Positions 1 through 7,397 are shown, counted from the first letter of the stretch. The stretch: 7,397 nucleotides of DNA from an uncultured Chitinophagaceae bacterium (GCA_937897585.1 CALCNY010000357.1:1-7397); one strand, 5' to 3'. Translations and numbers: made by a program. The notes: generated by a model not told the origin, from the sequence alone.

Positions 1-65
1 CGCCTTTTTTTACTAAAAAAATGGTAATTTTATTTCCCAATCAAATAATCCATTAATAGGATGTA
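1..65. promoter_or_regulatory. AT-rich leader at contig edge, possible weak promoter
   Basis: This short stretch lies before the gene at the contig's left end. It holds a T7 tract (5-11) and an A7 tract (15-21) that could pair around a 3-base loop. It also holds TAATTTTA (25-32), which matches the Bacteroidota -7 element TAnnTTTG at all but the last base. AGGA at 58-61 lies close before the TTG at 66, but Bacteroidota seldom rely on Shine-Dalgarno pairing. The stop codons at 54-59 close the frame upstream. The promoter reading is weak, since the -33 region would fall in the poly-T tract. Confidence 0.25.
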
Positions 66-224
66 TTGATTTTGTATTCATTGCAAACAAAGAAAAGCTT
101 AACTCATTTGAGGACCAGTAAATACATAAATTATTTATGTGTCTTTAGGATTATACCTAAGAGATGTGTTATTTTAATATCAGCTATTTTCTTTTCATTT
201 TTTTTATCTTCAATTGCTTTTGCA
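66..224 (+). other. N-terminal signal peptide coding region
   Basis: The N-terminus has a basic patch (PKR, residues 31-33), then a hydrophobic core CVILISAIFFSFFLSSI (34-50), then AFA|QG, a classic A-x-A signal peptidase I site before Gln54. The mature protein would begin QGPNIVYTP. The 33 residues before the core are long for a signal peptide, which suggests the real start is downstream of 66. The in-frame TTG at 108 would leave about 39 residues. The export route (Sec, then T9SS) is inferred from this peptide together with the C-terminal sorting motif. Confidence 0.85.
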
Positions 225-3200
225 CAAGGCCCAAACATTGTATATACACCATTATCAAATACTTGTGTTGAAGGGGCAAGAACAATTTCAGCAACTATTA
301 CAGACCCTGATGGTGTGCCAACTTCAGGTGCTGGATTACCGGTATTGTATTGGAAATTAAATACGAATGCTTATACTGCAGTAACTGGAGTTTTCAACAC
401 AGCTACATCACAATACGATTTTAATTTTGCTGCCGGAGCATATGCAGGTTCTGTTATTTATTATTATATCGTTGCACAAGATAATACTGGATTACTCACT
501 AATGTAAGTTGCAATCCATCAGCAGGGGCTACAGGTTTTTCTGTTAACCCACCAGCAGTTGCAACTGTTCCTACAGCACCAAATTATTTTCAGGTGTTAC
601 CTACACTTTCAGGTTCATATCTTGTAGGAGTGGGACAAACATTTGCTACTTTAACAGATGCATTTGCCGCATACTCAAGTTCATGTTTAAGTGGTCCTGT
701 TACATTTTTGCTGACCGATGCTACTTATGGTACAGGAGAATCGTTTCCTATATTCGTTTATAATCCCCAAGCAAGTGCAACAAATACTCTAACAATCAAA
801 CCTAACACATCAATTACATCCACCATTACTGGTAGTGCACCTGATGCTTTGTTTAAATTCAATGGAGCAGACTATGTTACATTTGATGGATCTAATGCAG
901 GCAATACAACAAGAAGTTTAACCATACAAAATACAAACACAGGTTCTTTGTCTTCTGTTTTTTGGTTAGCGAGTTTTAATGCAACTGATGGATGTAATAA
1001 TAATTCCATTAAAAATTGTAAAATTTACGGCAATGCACCCACTACAACTTTTGCTGGAATAGCCATGTCTAGTGGTGTTATCATTTCAGGTACTTCGGAT
1101 GCACCTAATAATAATAATTCTTTCATTAACAACGACATCAATAATTCCTATTATGCTATTTATGTAAATGGTGCGATAGTAGGAGAGACGGGAAATATAA
1201 TAAATGGTAATACTCTAGGTTCTTCGGTAGCAGGGAAAAAATCTGGTTATCGTTCATTGTTTTTATCGAATCAAATTAATTTCACAGTTAGTAAAAATGC
1301 TATTCCCGGAGTAGCCAGTACATTTTATTCAGGATCAGAGGCAGATGCAACTGCGGGCATTGTAATTGCCGGAGCGTCTACTGGTGGTGTGATTTCCGGA
1401 AACAGTATCAGTGATATCAGAAATACATCTATATTAGGTGCCGCTGTGTATGGTATATCCCTTCAAACAATTTCTAATAGTTCAGGGATAAGAATTTTCA
1501 ACAACTTTATTCATACTGTTTTGGGAAATGGCAAGACTACCAATGTTTATGAAAATGGGATGGGAATTGCTGTGATTTCAGGTGGAGGTTATAACATTTA
1601 TTACAACTCCATTTTATTAGGTACAAATCAAACAACTGCTGGTATTTCAGCTTGTTTATTTATTGGGCCTTCAACCTCAGGAACATGCGATATCAAAAAT
1701 AATATTTTTTCTAACAGACAAACCACAGGTACTAGATATTCAGTTTATAATTCGTTAACAAGATCTGCATTCAATACAATTAATTTCAATGATTATTTTT
1801 CAACAGGATATGTTGGATATTTATTGGATCCAGTGAGTAACTTGGCGGGTTGGCAAGCAGCTACTTTGTCAGATGGTAATTCGGTAGTAGTTGATCCGAT
1901 ATTTGTATTATCTACAGGAGCCATAACATCTATCAATTTACATCTTCAGCCTTCTTCAACGTTAAATGATCAGGGTACACCGATTTCAGGAATTACTACT
2001 GATTATGATGACAGTACGCGTTCTGTTACAACGCCTGATATTGGTGCTGACGAATTTACGCCACCTAATTGTATTAGTAATTTTGGAGGTACAGTTACTG
2101 CAATTTCTTCAACAATTGTATGTATTTCAGGTCAAGCAGTGTTAGCCTGTTCAGGATTTGATTATGGAGCAGGTATGAGTTATCAGTGGGAATCATCAAC
2201 AGATAATTTTGTAACTGCAGGAGTGCCGGTTCCTGGTGAAACTAATCCCACAACAGCTAACCCGCCACCCATTTCGGTATCAACTTATTTTAGGTTGAGA
2301 GTGAAATGCGGAGCAGGCGGATTTGGATATTCTAATTCCATTTTAATTACCGTAAAAAATCCTCAAATAACTTCAACAACCCCTGCTTCAAGATGTGGAA
2401 CGGGTTCACTAACGTTGTCGGCTACTTGTAATTCTAGTACAACAGTTCAGTGGTATGCCGATGCCACAGGAGGTGTTCCGTTAGCTACAGGGCTTACATA
2501 CACTACACCAGTTTTAAGTGCCACTAAAACCTATTATGCTGAACCAGCTTACATAGGAAGTAGCGGAAGCTGCGGTCCAGTAAGTCCATCTGCAGTAGCA
2601 GGTACCATCAGTAATCAATTATCACCTTGGGATATAAATTTCGATGTATTGCAGGCAACCACGCTTGTGTCTGTTGATGTATTTCCCAATAATTCCGGTG
2701 ATGCCTTTGGTATTTATTTATATAATTCCAGTAATACATTAATTGGTTCAACCACTTTTGTAACAAACGTATCTGGAGGCGCAACAGCACAAGTTGTACC
2801 GTTAAACATGTTCTTACTTCCTGGGAATGATTATTATTTAGATATTCATACTTCCGACCCGGCAAATCCAATGGGAACGGGCTTGACCAGAAATATTTCA
2901 GGTGCTAGTTATCCTTATTCTTCCTCTGATATTGTAATTAATGGAAATGGAAATTCCTCAGCTGGCACATGGCCTACTTATTATATGTGCTTGTATAACT
3001 GGAAATTTAATAATGGTTGTACTGTTAGCAGAGTTCCTGTTAATGCAACAATAGGTGCTCCTTCAGACTTTACATTAAATGGAACGACCAATGTATGTGC
3101 TGGAACCAGCACTACTTTAACGGCTTCAAGTACCAACACTTCATATACTTATTCTTGGTCTCCATTGGCTACCACTGGTGCATCAGTTACCGTGTCTCCA

Positions 3201-6200
3201 ACCGCAGACACAAGATATACCGTAACTGCTAATGATGGAACTTGTACCAATGTTAAAACAATAGATGTTACTGTAAGTGAAGCACCAACTGCAGTAAGCA
3301 TAACCAATAACGCTCCGGTTCCGTTTTGCAATGGTAGCGCTGTTACATTGTCTGCCACTGGTGGTACGATACCTTCATTGATAACCATACTCAATGAAAA
3401 ATTTGAGGGTAACGGCTTGCCATTAGGTTGGGATACATTAAATCAATTTCCATCATCAGCCACTACTATATTAGGTAAGTGGACGCAAAGAACTAGTGTA
3501 TTTTCACATAGTGCCTCGGGTTTTAAAAGTAATGACAGTTCCAAGTTTTATATGACATGGAGTGATGGAATACCATCAATGAACTCTAGCATTAGAACAC
3601 CTCGTCTCGACTTTACCGGTTATGATTCTGTATGGTTGAGTTTTTGGATGCACTATAGTTTTTTCGCAACCAATGATTCAATAAATGTAGAATACTTTAG
3701 AAGTGGTACCGGAATAACCTCTACATCTGGAACTGGTACTGGCGGGGTAGGTTGGACAACTTTATACAAAGCTGGTCCGTCTACATCACCAATGCCATCT
3801 GGACCAACAGCAATCGGTTCAACAATTGGATCAAATCAAAATTTCGCATTAAAAACAATTGATCTTACACCCATTTTAAATCGATTGGCCACTCGAGATA
3901 CTTTTTATATAAGATTTAGATATGTGGGTACTCAAGATTTTTGGTGGGCAATTGATAATGTTAAATTGGTTGGTAAAGGTGGAGCTCCTATAACTTGGAC
4001 ACCCATAACAGGACTCTATGACAATGTTGCTTGTACGAATCCTTATAACCCTGCTGTTTATAATACAACAGTTTACACCAAACCTACATCATCAGTAACC
4101 TACACAGCTATTTCCGGTACTCCAAATGGATGTTCAAAAAGCGCATCTGTAACATTAAATCCAAGACCAGTAGTGTCTTCAGTTATGACCGGAAATACAA
4201 CAGTTTGTCCAAACTCAACTGCTAGCATTTCTATTGCATTAACAGGAGTTGGCCCCTGGAAATTCTATGTGAAAAATGTAACAACCAATGTACAATCAGC
4301 GTTAATAACCGCTAATACTAGTCCGTATGTGTATGTAACTCCACCAATAACGGGCACATCTGTATTCAAAGTGTTTACTTTAAAGGATTCCAATAATTTG
4401 GGATGTCTTGTTCCAGCGGCTACATTACTTTTAGATTCTGTAAAAGTTACAGTTGGAGCTCTCAAGGCTTCTATTTCAGGTACTAGCTCAATATGTAGAG
4501 GCGCATCTGCGAGTTTATCTGTGCAACTTACAGGTACACCACCCTGGAGGCTTCAGTATCTGAATGGAGCAACACCTGTTGTTGTAACTGGTATCACCGC
4601 AACTCCTTACACACTTGTAGTCAGTCCCACTGCTTCCACTACTTATGTACTTGATTCACTTAGGGATGGCAGCAGCAATGGTGGGTGTGCAGCATTGAGA
4701 GATAGTCTTAGCGGTGCAGCCGTTGTAACAATCAACCCAACTGGTACAGCAGCCATTAGCGGCAATTCAACTATTTGTGCTGGTTCGAGTGCCACAATTA
4801 CGACATCACTGACTGGTACACCGCCTTGGAACTTTACTTACACAAATGGAACCACTCCTGTTAATGTAACGGGGGTAACTACCTCGCCATACACATTTAC
4901 AGTAACACCGTCTACCGCTTCTACTTACTCAATTAGTGCTATGACTGACGGCAACGGTTGTACGACGCCTGCATCTGGCCTTTCAGGTTCGGCAGCCGTT
5001 AGTTTTGGTTCTTCTATTACTGGCGCACTTTCAGGAACAGCAAGCATTTGTGAAAACGGTAGCACAAATTTATCAGTTGCATTAACAGGTACTGCTCCTT
5101 GGACTATTACTTACAAAGCCAATGGCGCCAATCCGGTAACTATCAATAATATCAATTCTTCACCTTACAGTATTTTGGTGAGTCCTGTTGGAAATACAAC
5201 TTATACTTTGACTGCTGTAACTGACGGTAATGGATGTACGGCAAATACTTCAAATTTAAGTTCTAATGCAATTATAACAGTAACTACTTCTACTACAACC
5301 ACATGGACAGGTATATCATCCAACTGGTTTGATGGGAATAACTGGTGTGGAGGCGTTCCAACTAGTGTTAAAGATGTGGTCATTCCTTCGGGCAGGCCAT
5401 TCAATCCTGTTATCTCAGGAGCTCAGTCTGCATTAACAAGAGATATTACCATAAACAGTGGAGCCTCTATTACCATATCTAATGATGGAACTTTTTCAGT
5501 TAGCGGTAATACAATAAACAATGGCACTATTATAAACAATGGTGTATACAAAATAAATGGGACAACTGATCAGGGCTTCCCTGGAGGTACAACCGGTGAC
5601 GTTTCAAAAATGAATATCCTGGAAATTAATAAAGCATCTGGTGTAGTCAATTTTAATAAAAAATTCGCCATCACAGATACAGGAGTATTGCGCATTGCAA
5701 AGGCGACAACAATTAACCTCAGCGATACCATTACTATGAAATCTACAATTGTTGGAACAACAAGAATTGATTCCATTTCAAGTACGGCTGTTATAAATTA
5801 TATTGGAGCAGGTTGTTTTACTATTGAACGATTTATTCCAAGTGGTGTCAATCATGGTAAATCATGGCAATTGTTATCAACGCCAACTTTTGGACAAACT
5901 ATTAAACAAGCTTGGCAGGAAGGAGCAACTTCAGTTTCTAGCAATCCTAAACCTGGTTATGGTACCACTATTACCAGTAATTTAACTGGCGCGACTACAT
6001 CTTTAGGTTTTGATTTCTTGACACCTTCTGGTGGTACAATGAAAGTGTATGATTATGTGACTAATACTTATATCGGCGTACCAAACACCTCTAGTGCTAT
6101 ATCCAATCCAAAAGGTTATATGTTTTTTGTAAGGGGAGACAGAAGTATTTTGACCAGCGCTGCTACAGCAGTTCCTGTAACATTGAGAACTACGGGAAAA

Positions 6201-7356
6201 ATTTATTATGGCTCAGGACCTGATTCTGCATTATCATTAGCTGTTCCTGCTGGTAAATTTCAAAGTGCAGGTAATCCATATGCATCACCTATAGATTTTC
6301 AACAAGTATTAACTACATCTTCAGGACTAAATCCAACATTTTATGTTTGGGATCCTGCACTGCAAAGCGGGAATGGATTAGGCGCATTTCAAACCATCTC
6401 CAGCTTTAATTTGTGGAAACCGATACCAGGTGGAACCATCAATTATGATTCAGCATTAGTCTACTCAAAAATACAATCTGGTCAAGGCTTCTTTGTTTAC
6501 TCGGGCTTTGGTGGTCAATTGAAATTCGCAGAAAAAAATAAAGTAAATGGACAGCGCTCTGTTTTGAGAGCCAATAATGCTTCTTTGAAAATGCTAAAAC
6601 TTCATTTACGCGACTCACAGTCTAGGGTACTCGACGGTAATATTGTTGCTTTTGATGAAAACTCACAGTATGGGGTAGACGAAAGTGATGCGTTAAAATT
6701 ATTGAATTTCGGAGAGAATGCAGGAGTACTTAATCAAGGCAGACTATTGGCAATCGATGCCAGAAATGCCGTGAACGCAGACGATACCATTCAGTATAAT
6801 ATAACCAATCTAAGACAACAACATTATACATTGGCATTTGTTCCTACAAGTCTTGAAAATGCTGATTTGACAGCTTTTCTTGTAGATAAATATGCCGATG
6901 CTGAATGGCCAGTAAGTTTTACAGACACTACTATTTATCATTTCGACGTCGATAACCAGCTAGCCTCAAGACAAGCTGACCGGTTTTATATTGTGTTTAA
7001 AACACTAAGGCCATTGCCTGTATCGGTTACGGGTATACGCGCAAAAAGAGAAGATAAAAAAATAAAGGTAGAGTGGGACATATCCGGTGAAATCGCTATC
7101 AACAAATATGACATAGAAAAGTCTGCTGAGGGAATTCACTTTAGTAAAATAAGCACTCAAACTCCAATTGGAAATGATGGACGAAATTATAATTACCATT
7201 ACTATGATGCGTCTCCTTTAACTGGATTTAATTTTTACAGAATTCACAGTGTGGGCAATTCAGGAGATGAAAAATATACTTCTATTGTAAAAGTTTGGTA
7301 CGAAAACCAAAAGCCAACATTCGTTATTTCTCCCAATCCGGTAATTGGTAATAAAG
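66..7356 (+). CDS. Giant secreted multidomain beta-helix / Ig-like surface protein with T9SS type A sorting signal, 3'-truncated
   Basis: This is a single uninterrupted frame of at least 2,430 codons. It has a Sec signal peptide ending AFA|QG (about residue 53), a small beta-sandwich, an Asn-rich right-handed beta-helix (182-664), several Ig-like domains, a nested lectin-like insert (about 1103-1304), four tandem Ig-like repeats (1368-1741), a W-x-G beta-solenoid-like part, an FN3-like domain (2316-2412) and the start of a T9SS type A tail (FVISPNPV, 2419-2426). Proteins of this style in Bacteroidota cross the inner membrane by Sec and the outer membrane by T9SS, then are anchored on the surface or released. 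An adhesin or glycan-binding role is inferred, and no catalytic site was recognised. The start is uncertain: no in-frame ATG lies near the N-terminus, and TTG codons at 66, 72, 81 and 108 are candidates. TTG108 gives a more usual signal peptide of about 39 residues. The frame continues to a TGA at 7377-7379, but bases from 7357 are sequencing adapter, so the true C-terminus is missing. Confidence 0.93.
228..545 (+). other. N-terminal beta-sandwich (Ig-like) domain
   Basis: Residues about 55-160 contain a pattern I associate with an N-terminal domain of Bacteroidota secreted proteins: NIVYTPLSNTC, then ATITDPDGVPTSGAGLPVLYWKLN, a YDFNF strand, and VIYYYIVAQDN. Cys67 and Cys149 could form a disulfide across the domain. 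A spacer rich in Pro and Ala (161-180) then leads to the beta-helix. The family assignment is from memory of the pattern, and no function is known to me beyond a structural module. Confidence 0.6.
609..2057 (+). other. Right-handed parallel beta-helix domain
   Basis: Residues about 182-664 have irregular rungs of roughly 20-30 residues with frequent N-x-I/F turns: NNNSIKNCKIYGN, SFINNDINNS, NIINGNTLG, GVISGNSISDI, IRIFNNFIH, YNIYYNSILLG and CDIKNNIFSN. This asparagine-ladder pattern is typical of pectate-lyase-like beta-helices (PbH1-type repeats). The entry strand (TFATLTDAFAAY, LSGPVTFLLTDATY, FKFNGADYVTFDGSN) and the closing PDIGADEF (657-664) are recurrent in Bacteroidota surface proteins. 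I did not identify the Asp/Lys/Arg constellation of a polysaccharide lyase, so a binding or scaffold role is as likely as catalysis. Confidence 0.8.
2070..2360 (+). other. Ig-like domain after the beta-helix
   Basis: Residues about 669-765 begin CISNFGGTV and include a Cys685-Cys694 region (VCISGQAVLACSG), the core strand MSYQWESSTDNF with the conserved Trp708, and the late strand TYFRLRVKCGAGG, followed by SNSILITVKNP. The Y-Q-W-x-S-S-x-D and T-Y-F-R-L-R-V-x-C signature is common in Ig/PKD-like domains that follow beta-helices in Bacteroidota. It probably acts as a spacer that extends the protein from the cell. Confidence 0.6.
2361..2609 (+). other. Ig_7-like (CHU_C-associated) domain
   Basis: Residues about 766-848 contain SRCGTGSLTLSA, then VQWYADATGGVPLATG, then YTTPVLSATKTYYAEPAY. 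The core W-Y-x-x-A-T-G-G-x-P-L-A-T-G followed by T-x-P-x-L-S-A-T-x-T-Y-Y is the hallmark of the Ig-like fold annotated in Bacteroidota as Ig_7. The assignment is by remembered motif; a profile search would confirm the boundaries. Confidence 0.7.
2610..3065 (+). other. Jelly-roll-like beta-sandwich following the Ig_7-like domain
   Basis: Residues about 849-1000 read as alternating beta strands: WDINFDVLQATTLVSVDVFP, FGIYLYNSSNTLIGSTTF, AQVVPLNMFLLPGNDYYLDI, then YPYSSSDIVINGNG and YYMCLYNWKF. The final strand is followed by NNGCTVSRVPVNATI. The linear order (a vertical-position strand, a property strand, an L-x-P-G-x-x-Y-Y-L turn, then YNW) matches a module I have seen attached to Ig_7 domains in Bacteroidota. 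I cannot name a family with certainty. Carbohydrate binding is possible but is not shown by any residue pattern. Confidence 0.5.
3066..3281 (+). other. Ig/PKD-like domain
   Basis: Residues about 1001-1072 include VCAGTSTTLTASS, then YTYSWSPLATTGASVTVSPTAD and TRYTVTANDGTCTNVKTIDVTV. The C-x-G-x-x-x-x-L-x-A start, the Y-x-W-S-P core and the T-x-Y-T-V-T-A-N-D-G-T-C end are typical of short Ig/PKD-like repeats in gliding-motility and T9SS cargo proteins. Cys1011 and Cys1060 may form a disulfide. The likely role is as a spacer. Confidence 0.65.
3282..4166 (+). other. Ig-like domain split by a nested lectin/MAM-like insert
   Basis: Residues 1073-1102 hold an Ig-like first half (FCNGSAVTLSATGGTIP). 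Residues 1306-1367 hold a matching second half (ITWTPITGLYDN, VYTKPTSSVTYTA, GCSKSASVTLNP). Between them, about 1103-1304 form a separate beta-rich module that begins ILNEKFEGNGLPLGW and ends FWWAIDNVKLVG. The F-E-x-x-x-L-P-x-G-W start and W-x-I-D-N-V end are typical of MAM or choice-of-anchor-J-like jelly rolls, which often bind glycans or proteins. The insert (nucleotides about 3372-3977) is in frame and sits in a loop before the W-x-P core strand of the Ig-like host. Confidence 0.65.
4167..4454 (+). repeat. Tandem Ig-like repeat 1 (divergent copy)
   Basis: Residues about 1368-1463 are the first of four consecutive homologous units. The shared frame is TGNTTVCPNS, ALTGVGPWKFY, then a SPYVYV strand and a late Cys. 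The two cysteines are C1381 and C1447. It is the most divergent of the four: it lacks the N/G-G-x-T/x-P-V strand seen in the others and has a longer segment before the second cysteine. Confidence 0.75.
4458..4736 (+). repeat. Tandem Ig-like repeat 2
   Basis: Residues about 1465-1557 contain SGTSSICRGAS, VQLTGTPPWRLQY, LNGATPVVVTGI, TPYTLVVSPTASTTYVL and a closing LSGAAVVTI. The cysteines are C1477 and C1541. It aligns without large gaps to repeats 3 and 4. The stretch encoding GTPPW (4533-4547) differs from its counterpart in repeat 3 at only two third-codon positions, although the units as a whole are clearly diverged. Confidence 0.8.
4737..5009 (+). repeat. Tandem Ig-like repeat 3
   Basis: Residues about 1558-1648 contain SGNSTICAGSS, SLTGTPPWNFTY, NGTTPVNVTGV, SPYTFTVTPSTASTYSI, DGNGC and LSGSAAVSF. 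The cysteines are C1571 and C1632. It is the closest to the consensus of the four and carries the DGNGC motif shared with repeat 4. Confidence 0.8.
5010..5288 (+). repeat. Tandem Ig-like repeat 4
   Basis: Residues about 1649-1741 contain SGTASICENGS, VALTGTAPWTITY, NGANPVTINNI, SPYSILVSPVGNTTYTL, DGNGC and LSSNAIITV. The cysteines are C1662 and C1724. It is followed by a short Thr/Ser linker (STTTT) before the W-x-G module. Cysteine spacing within the four units is 66, 64, 61 and 62 residues, and the period between units is 96, 94 and 91 residues. Confidence 0.8.
5298..5810 (+). other. W-x-G / NWC beta-solenoid-like module
   Basis: Residues about 1745-1915 start TTTWTGISSNWFDGNNWCGGVP, where Trp1747, Trp1754, Trp1760 and Cys1761 form a conserved-looking entry. 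They continue VVIPSGRPFNPVI and short strands with N-G turns (INSGASITISNDG, NTINNGTIINNGVYKING). Such W-x-G-x-x-S-x-x-W segments with repeated N-x-G turns are a familiar C-terminal module of Bacteroidota T9SS cargo. The repeated short strands suggest a solenoid. No enzymatic motif was seen. Confidence 0.65.
5811..7010 (+). other. C-terminal beta-rich segment with SWQLLSTP and GNPYASPIDF motifs
   Basis: Residues about 1916-2315 contain FTIERFIPSG, GKSWQLLSTPTFGQTIKQAWQEG, SNPKGYMFFVRGDR, FQSAGNPYASPIDF (2065-2078), PTFYVWDPAL and IQSGQGFFVYSG, then LRDSQSRVLDGNIVAFD and RFYIVF. This order (E-R-x-I, W-x-L-L-S-x-P, a fully conserved-looking GNPYASPIDF, W-D-P, G-Q-G-F-F-V) recurs in large T9SS cargo proteins of Bacteroidota just before the FN3-like and sorting domains. 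Its function is not known to me. Confidence 0.65.
7011..7301 (+). other. FN3-like domain preceding the T9SS sorting domain
   Basis: Residues about 2316-2412 contain LPVSVTGIRAKREDKKIKVEWDISGEI, NKYDIEKSAEGIHFSKI, then FYRIHSVGNSGDEKYTSIVKVWY. The pattern L-P-x-x-x-x-x-x-A-x-x-x-x-x-x-x-V-x-W, followed by (Y/F)-(D/E)-(I/V)-E-(K/R)-S-x-(D/E)-G and F-Y-R-I, is the standard membrane-distal FN3-like domain immediately upstream of type A T9SS C-terminal domains. Confidence 0.8.
7308..7356 (+). other. Start of T9SS type A sorting domain, cut off
   Basis: Residues 2415-2430 read NQKPTFVISPNPVIGNK. The F-x-I-S-P-N-P-V motif is the opening of the Por secretion C-terminal sorting domain, which normally continues for roughly 60-80 more residues and is removed during secretion by the T9SS. 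Here only the first strand and turn remain before adapter sequence replaces it. Loss is therefore an assembly matter and not a biological truncation. Confidence 0.85.
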
Positions 7357-7397
7357 AGATCGGAAGAGCACACGTCTGAACTCCAGTCACCGATGTT
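7357..7397. other. Illumina TruSeq adapter read-through plus index (artefact)
   Basis: Bases from 7357 read AGATCGGAAGAGCACACGTC and continue TGAACTCCAGTCAC to 7390, the complete 34-base TruSeq read 1 3' adapter. They are followed by CGATGT (7391-7396), which I recall as TruSeq index 2, and one T. This is library sequence, not genome. It contributes the last six residues of the apparent protein (IGRAHV), the last two bases of the preceding Glu codon and the spurious TGA at 7377-7379. Confidence 0.97.

Noticed and set aside
21..56. Short ATG frame of 11 codons (MVILFPNQIIH) in the leader
   Set aside because: It is too short, has no supporting signal and lies in AT-rich edge sequence where chance frames are expected. 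It could at most be a leader peptide, and nothing supports that.
2608..2871. Minus-strand open frame of 87 codons opposite the jelly-roll-like domain
   Set aside because: It lies wholly within a well-supported coding frame, and its product (rich in Gln, Leu, Tyr and Trp) resembles no domain. It is an antisense shadow. The same applies to the minus-strand frames at 3149-3394, 4265-4465, 5201-5404, 5570-5776 and 7005-7199.
4167..5288. Recent tandem DNA duplication or mobile repeat
   Set aside because: The units are clearly homologous as protein but diverged at the DNA level, with no flanking direct repeats or transposase. This fits old domain duplication, not a mobile element.
5803..5985. Plus-strand 60-codon frame overlapping the giant gene
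   Set aside because: It overlaps the conserved SWQLLSTP segment in another frame and has no recognisable motif, so it is a shadow of the main gene.
7356..7379. Natural stop codon with a shortened sorting domain
   Set aside because: The stop lies in sequence identical to the Illumina adapter, so it cannot be taken as the biological end of the gene.
1..7397. Multi-gene defence, CRISPR or other unusual system
   Set aside because: Only one gene is present. No direct-repeat/spacer array, transposase, RNA gene or second credible coding region could be seen on either strand.

Overview
The window is a 7.4 kb contig that holds one very long plus-strand reading frame and almost nothing else. The frame opens at about position 66 and runs uninterrupted to the 3' edge. 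It encodes a secreted, multidomain protein of at least 2,430 residues with an N-terminal signal peptide and the beginning of a C-terminal type IX secretion (T9SS) sorting domain. The T9SS tail, the beta-helix and Ig-like modules, the AT-rich composition and the lack of a clear Shine-Dalgarno sequence all point to Bacteroidota, perhaps a Chitinophagales- or Sphingobacteriales-like lineage. The lineage is inferred from domain style only.

Layout: bases 1-65 are a short AT-rich leader at the contig edge. Residues 1-53 are the signal peptide. They are followed by a small beta-sandwich (about 55-165), a right-handed beta-helix ending in a PDIGADEF motif (about 182-664) and an Ig-like domain (669-765). 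Next come an Ig_7-like domain (766-848), a jelly-roll-like domain (849-1000) and a further Ig-like domain (1001-1072). An Ig-like domain interrupted by a roughly 200-residue lectin/MAM-like insert spans 1073-1367. Four tandem ~93-residue Ig-like repeats, each with a cysteine pair, span 1368-1741. The C-terminal part holds a W-x-G beta-solenoid-like segment (1745-1915), a beta-rich segment with GNPYASPIDF (1916-2315), an FN3-like domain (2316-2412) and the first residues of the T9SS type A sorting domain.

The last 41 bases (7357-7397) are not genomic. They match the Illumina TruSeq read-through adapter followed by an index-like hexamer. The apparent stop codon at 7377-7379 and the last residues of the conceptual protein (IGRAHV) are therefore artefacts, and the gene is 3'-truncated.

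The protein is most likely a cell-surface or released adhesin-like or glycan-binding protein. No enzyme active site was recognised. I found no RNA gene, mobile element, CRISPR array or multi-gene system. The points worth attention are the adapter artefact, the nested domain insertion, the tandem repeat block and the unclear non-ATG start.
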